64,000 nt of DNA, taken from Papilionanthe hookeriana x Papilionanthe teres (taxonomy: Eukaryota; Streptophyta; Magnoliopsida; Asparagales; Orchidaceae). The position numbers and the translations under genes were made by a program. The notes beneath the pieces were generated by a model, which was not told the origin of the DNA, searched no databases, and was given only the letters and a program-made list of their open reading frames with translations. The stretch covers positions 46,263,575 to 46,327,574 of the forward strand of contig CM040423.1 in assembly GCA_022702705.1 (NCBI GenBank), written 5' to 3'. Shown here in pieces: positions 53,801 through 61,476 of the stretch (its first letter is position 1; every line of letters begins with the position of its first letter).

Positions 53801-56800
53801 TGGCTACGAAACCCGATAATACGAAAGATGAAGACTGGGAAGAGTTACAACTTCGAGCGTGCATGTACTATACGTTTATGTCCTGCAGATGAGACTATGA
53901 TCACGTTATGAATCCGAAATCTCCGGGAGAAGTATGGAAGAAATCGGAATATCAGCTTATGTCCAAATCTTCGACGAATAAATCAGTATTCAAGCAAAGG
54001 CCAGATGAAGTCAAGATGCAGGCAGTGATCTGATTATTACAAGACTTGAACGTCTTCAATCAAATAATCACGTGATCCCAGCACGTCTCGATGTGAATAT
54101 CGAGGATGAAGACCGAAGCAATGATTCTTTTGTGCTCGTTGCCTACTTCTTATGAACATCCTGTGACTACTCTTACATATGGGAAAGAAATAATTAAAAT
54201 TGATGTAGATTATCAGCAAGATTGTTGGCTCACAACTAACGGAAGCAGAATGCAGAGGAAAGCTCCAATGGTAATCGTTTATATGTTAAGCGGTAGTCGG
54301 GATCGTGAAAGTAAGGAGGAGAAGGAGAATTCTGGAAGGTCAAAGCTCTAAAGGCAAGAAGATTCGTTGCTTTAAGTGCAAGGAACCTGAACATATGAGG
54401 AGAGATTGTCCAATGCTCGAGAAGGAAACTCGTAATGTATCTTCCAAGGCCGCGAATATGGTGCAGAGTGATACGATTGACGTGTGATAGTGATGCGCTT
54501 TCGGCTACGACAACTCAGCTAAAGGATGGATGAATTCTCGATTCGGGATGTTCTCATCACATAACACCAAACAAGAAGTGGTTTTCTTCATACGAGTTAT
54601 CCGATTCTGTTCGACCTATCTAGGTGATAATAGGCGTTATAATATCGCTCAGTATAGGTAAAGTCGAATTCAATGTATGATGGCAGACCGTCGTAACATT
54701 ACGTGATGTCGAGCATGTTCCAGAAGTTGAAAAGAACTTGATTTCCTGGCACTCTACACATAATCTGGTTTCATTCCTAAGGCAGATGATGATAGTGAAA
54801 CCATCGGAATCGTAAGCGTGCAGCTGATCGTGATGAAAGGGAAGATCATCGCAGTAACATTATAAATCGTTGGAGAGTACAATAGAAAGTGGAGATCGCT
54901 CCGTTGGAACATATGATGGAAATGCAAGCATAAACTTTAACCAAGCTGAAGTTAAATGGTTTGGTTGCCTAACCCACCTGGTGTAAGAAACTTCATGATC
55001 TATTTCTCCTAAAGAGCTTGGATATTCGCAAGTGCGAGATTTTCTCCTAAGGATCTGGATATTCACAAAGCGTGAGATTGTTAGATGTATTTCTCCTAGG
55101 GCTCTGGATATTCGTAAGCGTGGAGATTTGTTTGCAGAAGACATATACCGGCGAAGATTTCTCCTAAGGTGCATCGATATTCGCTAGCGTGGAGAATTGT
55201 TAGGTTTGGCTCATATCTGGGAGTCGGAGTTTCTGCAAGAGGCATGACTCTCAGTGAAAAGGATTGCCTCTGGAAGTTAGTGGGCTGGGGGAGCGAGGCG
55301 TGTTTGTAATTTATCCATGGATTTTTTCTATAAATAGATGCGTAATCCTCCTGATACGTAACTCCTCTGAAATAGTGAAATTCGTCGGCTCGCTCCCGAG
55401 GACGTAGGCAATTCTTTGCCGAACCTCGTTAAATCTCTTGTGTTCTTCTGATTTGTGTCGATTCTTGTTTTACTCCGCCGTTAAATTTCATAACAATTAA
55501 AGTATCTCTGCTGCTAGGATCACCTTAAAACAATAAACAGCATTGGAATCCTAAAACATCCAGCCATAATTTTACCCGAATATGAATCTTCTCTCATCTC
55601 CCCTCCAACTAAACATAGAAATTCCATATAATGCAACGCATTCAATTTCATAAACATGCATATAACACCAGGAATAATTAAAAAGGGAGTATTACCTCTA
55701 CTTTTCTCATTCTGGCCTCAAGTTTTGCTCTTTGGTGGCTTTCCCATACTTGAATCTTGATTTCATCTCGTTTATATCTGAAAAATACACATTTTTTAGA
55801 TTAAAGAAATGAATAAAAATCAGTTACAATCATAGAATGGTAGATACAAAAAACTCAAGCGGTATGGTTAGCTACAGAGAAAGCAATAATGACTACAGTT
55901 CAGATATTTGTAAAGAGAAAGTAATAACAATTTGTGTAAGATATTTAAAGGAATTTTTCTTTTTTTTTTTAATATTTCAATAAGAATATAATAAACATTA
56001 TATTTCTTCCAGCAGAGCTCAGAGAAATGAGATTTAACTAACAGGAAAACATGCAGGACCTACTACAGCTTTAGTGGTATAAAATTACATTGTAAGCAAA
56101 TATCACTGATGAAGGAGCATAACTTTAAATGAAAAGTACTATATCACCTCAAGGGGATTTAATCAAACCGCAGTTCTCCCCACTACAACTGATACTAAAG
56201 TCTCATTCCATGCAACAGGATTTTCTTAGAAAAAACATGCTAGTATAGCTGATATTAGACTGCAATAAGCATCTATTTTACTCGAACATGATAAGAATGA
56301 TTAACTATCAACCATGGACATAGACGTGCTAACACAACGAACCATGGACATGGACGTGCTAACACAAACACGACATATAGCCAAGCTGGTGATATAACTT
56401 TAAAAAGTAGAATATTATATGTCATGAACACAATATCGGATTTTGTAAGTTATTAATATAAAATATGTAATTTATAGTATTTTTTTAAGTGAAGTGTATG
56501 ATCAAAGTACGTTGAACTAAATCAAGCGATCATGGACGGAACACGTATCAGAGAATCATTTGCGGCGAGCACAAAGAGCTATCAATCAGGGCGAAACAGA
56601 CAATCCAGTGAACCGAATCGAAAAGGCCGACTGAATAAATAGATGAACGGCTCGCAAACCTAGGAGCAAGCAAAACGGAGATCCGACGAGTAAAAATTCA
56701 ACCATAATGATGTTTATCTTGATAGTTACGGTAGCCAACCGGCAATAGAAAATTTTAAGAGCATTATCAACATTTCGCAATGTAACTTTTACGTACTATA

Positions 56801-59800
56801 AATTTAAGAACATTAACATGTAAAAATGAGAACGTGCAAGAAAAATACAGAGAGACATATTGTTGATACTATATTCTTAAGGCTCTTAAATCTCTTTCCC
56901 CCTCTTTCTCTCTTCATCTTCTTATTTACGCTTTATTCATTGAGTGTGATACACTGATAAATATTAGTTTAACAAGAAGATATCACTCAATAAAGTACAA
57001 TATAATATGCATAAAATTCACAAAAAGAAACTTATCATAATAAAAGAAATGCTTTATCACATGTGACAATTTTCATTTTTTAGCAACACTACATAGCATT
57101 TATTAATCATTGTCAATTGTCACATATTTTGTGTGTGTATTCATATCTCAAAGTGGGTCATCTCTCATGCATATGTCCTTGTAAAATATCCAAATCATGA
57201 TCGAACATATCTTAGCTGCGCCAGAATCTAATTTTGTCTTGAAATACTATTGACATAATTTTGAGTGTAAAAAATACAGTGTCTAACAAGTGTCCAACAC
57301 AAATATGAATGGTATTTTAAAGCATTTGTGCTTCCTATATGATTATAAATGATTTTATTTGAGGTGCTTTTAGAGGCCCTTAAAATAATACTCTCAAGTA
57401 ACTTTACTCAATTTTAAAAAACTGTATTCCCCATCTTCGCCAATTAGGGTATCGCCTACCCCTCTTTCATCGGGCTTTTAGTAGGAGCACTCAATGCATA
57501 TATTCTCATCGCGTTAAAATTTTCTACAAACAGCAAGACAAAGTTGAGACACTTATTTATCAATGCACTAAGCTCACTTGATAATCCCTCCCTTACAACA
57601 CTCACCAGCTGCCACGGACACACAAACCCATATACATGTCTAATCCCACCAGTAAATTTAAAGGTACTACCTATTGGCAAAGGACCAACAATGTTTGGGA
57701 AGAAAAAGGAAAATGAATGAAAACAAGCTAGAACCATTCAAGTTACCACCTGAAAAGCATAAAAGCATAACCTTCTTTGTTGGCAAAAAATACAAATGTG
57801 TGGTCGAAAAATTTAACAACAAGATCCTCTAAATAGGCAGAAACTTTATAGGAGCAAATTATAGCATAACCTCAAGTAACATCTACCTGGACAGGTACTT
57901 TGATTTCTCAGCTTCTTCCCAAGCTGCAGCACAAGCTTGATAATCCAGCTTCTCAGGTTCTTCCTCATCAATTTTTTTATCACATTGAGAATTATGCTCT
58001 GTCTCCTTGCTAGCCCAGGAGGCTATGTTCAGTTTACCAAGCTGTAAGCCAAGCGCTGCAATTTCTTGTCTAGTTTTCAGCTGCAATTCTCTTTCAGAAA
58101 ATTCCACCTTTTTACCATCTTTCTGATAATCCTTTTCATTCCTAGTAGTAGGGGAACTCATATCCATTTCTACTGATCTAACTCTTGGAGATGTGGGGAT
58201 CGAAGATAATGGGCTACGGCTAGGCGTTAAATTTTCATTAGGTGTTGCTGTTCTCGATGGCTCTTGACTTGGAAATGGGGTCATCTCTGTGCCTACATCT
58301 CTCATTGATACCAGCTGTTTGTCAGAAATGTCTGCAATAAAAATTTAAAAAAAAAAAGATGTTTGCCGTGTTCTTCAGCTAAAAAACCACCTTTAACAAT
58401 ATGCATGAGAATAATAACAAAACCTGTAGTTCCAAAAGGAAAACTCTCTGGAACTAAGGATTTTTCATGATTCAAATTCTTAGGAAGTTGACCAAATTTG
58501 ACAAAATCACCACTATCTTGAGAAGTATCTGCCAAACAACTTGCATCATTTGATGAAGCTGAACTAGCATGCAATCCCTGAGAAACAAATGAAAACTTTT
58601 CTGCCATATTTTGTGGATTAGAATTGCTGGCTGAATGCTGAATCCCAAAAGGCTTCTGATCCATAAGAATGGATTCTGGGGCAATCCTTGCACCGCTGGA
58701 ATTTACCAACCTATTGCACTGATAGTGCACTGAATTCTTCTTCGATTCATTTTCCAGCACCACTTGCCTATTAACAAGCCATTTTTCTGCATCATTCCAT
58801 TTAGATGGAATATGCCTAGAGAAAGGACCAATAGCTGGATTTTGGGAAACTTTTCCTGCTCGATGGAACTCGAAAGCCGGAGTGCTTGCACTCTCATGGC
58901 CACTGTCATAAGCAATATCATCTACTTCCTGCTGCTTCATAGGGTGCACTGTGCAGCAGTTGTTTCCAAGTTTGGGTTGATAAGAAGAATTACAACTATT
59001 ATTCTGGTTTTTTGTATATTTTGTCTCAGTAACTCCTTTAAAAAAAGAATTTGAAGAAGAACACTGGGTTTGAAGGCCTTCACCCTTGCGTGAGAGTTCT
59101 TTGTAACAAAACTGAGTTTTATGAGTCCTAGCGTTAATAGAAGAATTTGTCGAATCCTTAGAGCCAACTGTAAGAAGCACAGCATAGAACTCATGGTGAA
59201 AAGTCAATAAACAAAAGACTGGAAGAATGAGTATTATCAACATTAAGAAGAGAAAATTGATTCTAGTGATACAAAATTTACCAACCTTCATCATCAAGAT
59301 CAGCAGCCAGTAAATTTCTCTTAGCAAACTCTGTGTCCTCAAGCTTGGATGGGGAAGCTCTTGAGGAACATCCCTCTTCCTTTCTTTTGATATGCTGAGC
59401 TCCGAGAATTTTCATCCTAAGTTTAGTGGGAGAGATAATTCCTAACTGCATTAATTTAAGAACAATCTATTTTGTGATCCAATGAAAATCATTTTGGTTA
59501 CTTGAGAAGAAAAAGAAGTCCCATCAATTCAAAAAAGACAAAAAGGCCAAATAAGATTTTTACCCTGACTTTGAATCTATGGCTTTTGAAACAGAGATTA
59601 ACTCTTACTTAAAGGTTTGAATCGTCTCAATATTTTAATGAGATCTGAACTGAAGCAATAAATAACACACACAGGCTTTATATTACGATGATCTCTTACT
59701 TCTTCATCGTTCACAGGTGCCTCTGTAGGCGTGAATTTATTACAGAAATCGCATTTATAAAGTTCTATATTAGGCGACAGGCAGCACAATCAATAACTCT

Positions 59801-60314
59801 CATTAAAGCTGTCGGCAGAAACAATGGCTCTCTTCAAAAAATTTTCAGATGCAAATTCTACTATTGCTATTCAATCCAAAATATTCTGCAAATAAGGTGA
59901 AGATTGCACTGAAATAAAGAAGACGGATGATTCATAGGCCATTCTTCAAGACCAATAACTATTTCTTAAACAATAAGTGGATTATTTCACCAGAAAATGC
60001 TTCCTGCGACGTGGAAAGCCCGGAGAACACGAGAATCACAAAACCCTTACAGATCATTGAAAGAAAAAAGAGATAGAAACAATGTGCGGCCCAGGTAGGG
60101 AGTATTTTCAAACTAAAAAAAACAGTTAGAACTTAAAGTAAATCAAAATACTCGTTGCAAACCTCTCATTAATTAACGGCTTCCCAAGCTAGAAAACAAG
60201 CATTTTAGAGGGCTAAAGAAGAGCTGGTTTAGTTTCAATGGAACACTGGAGCAGGCTTCAAATAAGAGAAACGGGAACTCATACCTGAACTTTGTGAATC
60301 CTCTCGTAGTCCAT
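44637..60314 (-). CDS. Remorin (long N-terminus, group 6-like), 6 exons, 554 aa
   Basis: Exons on the minus strand: 60,314-60,285, 59,445-59,286, 59,167-58,424, 58,331-57,887, 55,777-55,696 and 44,840-44,637. All borders are GT/AG and phases agree; the total is 1,665 nt with TAA. The protein starts MDYERIHKVQLGIISPTKLR, then a long disordered Ser-rich region, the signature MRDVGTEMTPFPSQEPSRTA, and ELQLKTRQEIAALGLQLGKL. The Remorin_C coiled coil runs from about residue 445 (AAAWEEAEKSKYLSRYKRDE, KIQVWESHQRAKLEARMRKV) into the last exon (AEKLRATERRAEAKRANAEA). The C-terminus SHFRCCSWFL is a membrane anchor with two Cys that could be S-acylated. Remorins scaffold plasma-membrane nanodomains. 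No stop or frameshift found. Intron 5 is 10.9 kb and full of transposons. Confidence 0.93.
46860..46930 (-). pseudogene. Copia reverse transcriptase active-site fragment
   Basis: Minus-strand SFVYFLLYVDDMLIVVNI contains the YVDD box. The neighbouring RT sequence up to about 47,150 is recognisable only in short pieces. Confidence 0.85.
47366..48981 (+). mobile_element. RTE-type LINE, truncated and internally deleted (core 47,384-48,963)
   Basis: Flanked by 18-bp duplications AACTTTCATCTCTTAATA (47,366-47,383) and AACTTTCATCCCTTAATA (48,964-48,981). It ends in a (TTG)n tail (about 48,940-48,963) after GGGATTAAGGC, the typical 3' end of plant RTE LINEs. Only the end of RT is preserved (48,061-48,654). 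The upstream part (47,500-48,060) holds remnants of the region before RT. The central RT palm is missing: VEEALKKTKC at about 48,060 runs straight into a LHQGSTLS-like block. Confidence 0.9.
48061..48654 (+). pseudogene. LINE reverse transcriptase C-terminal part
   Basis: The frame contains the RT fingers and active-site area in damaged form (LFVDNILIMDKTREKAQEKL; the usual ADD/VDD box is VDN here), then LELWRSTLESKGLRLSITKT, RFRYLGSIVQSDGDIDGDVN, PAMLYGAECWPLKEKHNTKL and EMRMIRWMSGFTLRDK, the conserved thumb of RTE-type LINEs. After the TGA at 48,652, further family sequence continues (RVGVAPVKDKIRESRLR) with stops. Confidence 0.92.
50600..51010 (-). pseudogene. Copia gag fragment
   Basis: Minus-strand frame 50,812-51,006 has MKQLLYYLRISEGASFIDYL and LILIMLHSLPSSYAIFKD, the UBN2-type gag block of copia elements. 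A zinc-knuckle remnant (CNYNHIKFKCHEL-like) follows at about 50,600-50,640. Confidence 0.85.
51858..51888. repeat. T-rich tract
   Basis: Polypyrimidine run of T with a few C, in remorin intron 5 between two retrotransposons. Confidence 0.9.
52000..52305 (+). repeat. 5' LTR of the 3.5-kb copia derivative
   Basis: Matches 55,198-55,495. Contains a TATA box TATAAATAGATGCG (52,139-52,152) and ends TTTCATAACA. Confidence 0.95.
52308..52319 (+). other. Primer-binding site, initiator-Met type with one change
   Basis: TAGTATCAGAGC, differing from TGGTATCAGAGC by one base, two bases after the LTR. Confidence 0.85.
52320..53790 (+). other. GC-rich leader of the 3.5-kb copia derivative
   Basis: Unusually GC-rich (52,380-52,960) for this AT-rich window, with many GCAGTTCG, GCGGTTCG and GGTTGCGGCAG variants. 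Long open frames exist on both strands (52,698-53,291 plus; 53,137-53,778 minus) because stops are rare in GC-rich DNA. I see no domain and do not call them genes. Confidence 0.65.
53797..54490 (+). pseudogene. Copia gag with CCHC zinc knuckle, frame-broken
   Basis: Opens near 53,800 with ATKPDNTKDEDWEELQLRAC, followed in fragments by NPKSPGEVWKKSEYQLMSK and TEAMILLCSLPTSYEHPVTT (54,106-54,351), the UBN2-type gag block. Frame 54,305-54,487 has IRCFKCKEPEHMRRDCPMLE, a canonical C-x2-C-x4-H-x4-C knuckle. Typical of TNT1-like gag. Confidence 0.9.
54525..54900 (+). pseudogene. Truncated copia protease region
   Basis: Reading across frames gives WILDSG-like residues (reading DSRFG here), FSSHNTKQEVV-like sequence and DVEHVPEVEKNLIS, the copia protease and following linker. 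Coding similarity ends at about 54,950, where a tandem array and the 3' LTR begin, so all downstream pol domains are absent. Confidence 0.75.
54995..55197 (+). repeat. Tandem units with PPT-like ends beside the 3' LTR
   Basis: Four variants of TTTCTCCTAAGG then CTGGATATTCGCAAGCG and a purine-rich GTGGAGATT (starting at about 55,003, 55,045, 55,089 and 55,160). The last unit ends GCGTGGAGAAT directly at the LTR start, so each unit carries a copy of the presumptive polypurine tract. One earlier unit even continues into TGTTAG (55,079-55,084). Confidence 0.85.
55198..55495 (+). repeat. 3' LTR of the 3.5-kb copia derivative
   Basis: TGTTAGGTTTGGCTC to TTTCATAACA. Differs from the 5' LTR by several small deletions in its first 100 bp and is almost identical afterwards. 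Confidence 0.95.
55696..55777 (-). CDS. Remorin exon 5
   Basis: 82 nt between acceptor TTTTTCAG and donor GTAATA. It encodes YKRDEIKIQVWESHQRAKLE then ARMRKVE, the core of Remorin_C. Too short to stand out as an open frame, but phases match exons 4 and 6. Confidence 0.92.
55778..57886 (-). other. Remorin intron 4
   Basis: 2.1 kb, AT-rich. Contains a 30-bp direct duplication ACCATGGACATAGACGTGCT (56,311; again at 56,341 as ACCATGGACATGGACGTGCT). The minus-strand open frames (56,586-56,780; 57,456-57,737) have no recognisable domain and lie in the intron, so they are not called. Confidence 0.8.
60285..60314 (-). CDS. Remorin exon 1 (10 codons)
   Basis: ATG followed by codons for MDYERIHKVQ and donor GTATGA. 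Exon 2 begins after acceptor AATGCAG with LGIISPTKLRMK. The MDYERIxKVQ opening is characteristic of this remorin subgroup, which fixes the start. The upstream 5' UTR (60,315 to about 60,400) is CT-rich on the coding strand. Confidence 0.9.
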
Positions 60315-60672
60315 GGGAGCGAAAGGGAGATGCAGAGACTCACCCACGGAGAAACAGAGAGAGAGAGAAGGAAGATGCAAGAGCTCTGCGCAAGCCTTTT
60401 GTAGGTGAGATGAGCGAGAAGATGTTAAATCGCCGATTCATTCAAAGTCCTCGGCAGATTTGGCTTCATAATTATTGAAGTAATTTTTGTAATATTTTTA
60501 AATATATTTGATAATTATTAATTATGAGAATTGTTTCAAGTTTACCGTAATCTATGCAAGAATATTATTAGTAAAATTATTTCGCTCATAAAATTGTTTC
60601 AAATAATTTTAATTTTTATAGAGGAATAATTTAATCTTATACCACTTTTCAAATATCATTTGTCTCTCCTTA

Positions 60673-61476
60673 TAGTCATCTTATAGTCAAACTGACCGAC
60701 TCGATGGACGAACTTAATGATATAAGAGTTAGTTCAATCCAAGTCAAATTAAGCTCAGATCACATTATTAATTCATTATTAGAAGATTTTCAGACACATT
60801 TGGAAGGCAAAAAAAAATGCTGACACTAGCAAGCATATACTCGAATTAAACGTCTCGACAAGATGAATCCAACGAGCCCAAGATCACTCAATTTTAACAT
60901 CGTTAAGGCCATCAAATGCCCCCTAAACGCCATATAATCAAGGGAAACTCTCTAGATCGTCCAATCAAAATGATTGCATTAATTGCACCCAAAATAATAT
61001 AAATAGACCCACAACCCTCACATGAAAGCGAGCTCTGTAGAGATATTGGCGCTTGATGAGAAGTTTCATACTCAAGACTACATCCGACCGTCGTCAACCA
61101 CCGTCTACTGTCATCAATCACTGTTAACGGACGTAGAACATCGCCGACCTCCATTGACCTCCGCCATCCTTTGTCGACCACCGCTAACCACCATTGATTA
61201 TCACCAACCAGACACTATTAATCGACGTTGTAACCTGAAAAATACCGTCACCCTTTCACGTCTGTGGAACAAGGGGTTTCTGTAATCATCAACCTATAGT
61301 ACATTTTTGCAACTGGGTCAGACCCCATGGTTTTTCCCTTTACGGGTTTTCCACGTAAAAACTTTTGGAGTTATCATTACTTATTTTCTCTTTCATCTGT
61401 GTGTGTGTTGAATTTTCGTACAACGCTAAGACGATAATCCGTTACTCTACCGTCGTGAATTTTCTAGCACGCATCA
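60673..61476 (+). mobile_element. 5'-truncated LTR of family Y upstream of remorin
   Basis: Matches about 27,350-28,124 in order (CAAACTGACCGACTCGATGG, AATCCAACGAGCCCAAGATC, TATAAATAGACCC, TTTACGGGTTTTCCACGT) and ends CTAGCACGCATCA, but lacks roughly the first 110 bp. The minisatellite part (61,080-61,200) is diverged. A 21-bp string ACCACTTTTCAAATATCATTT precedes (about 60,641) and follows (61,477) the fragment. Open frames in it are shadows. Confidence 0.88.

Larger units (their letters stand above)
52000..55495 (+). mobile_element. Gag-only non-autonomous copia element in remorin intron 5, 3.5 kb
   Basis: Direct LTRs of 306 and 298 bp (TGTTAGG to CATAACA) flanked by ATTAA duplications (51,995-51,999; 55,496-55,500). 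The internal part has an iMet-type PBS, a GC-rich leader of about 1.4 kb, gag with a CCHC knuckle, and a truncated protease. It then goes straight to the 3' LTR, with no integrase, RT or RNase H. It would need proteins from a full-length relative. It lies antisense to the remorin transcript. Confidence 0.93.

Noticed and set aside
56586..57737. Minus-strand frames in remorin intron 4 as possible extra exons
   Set aside because: Exons 4 and 5 join in phase and restore the Remorin_C domain without them; no domain similarity.
58764..59054. Plus-strand frame opposite remorin exon 3
   Set aside because: Shadow of the remorin coding strand.
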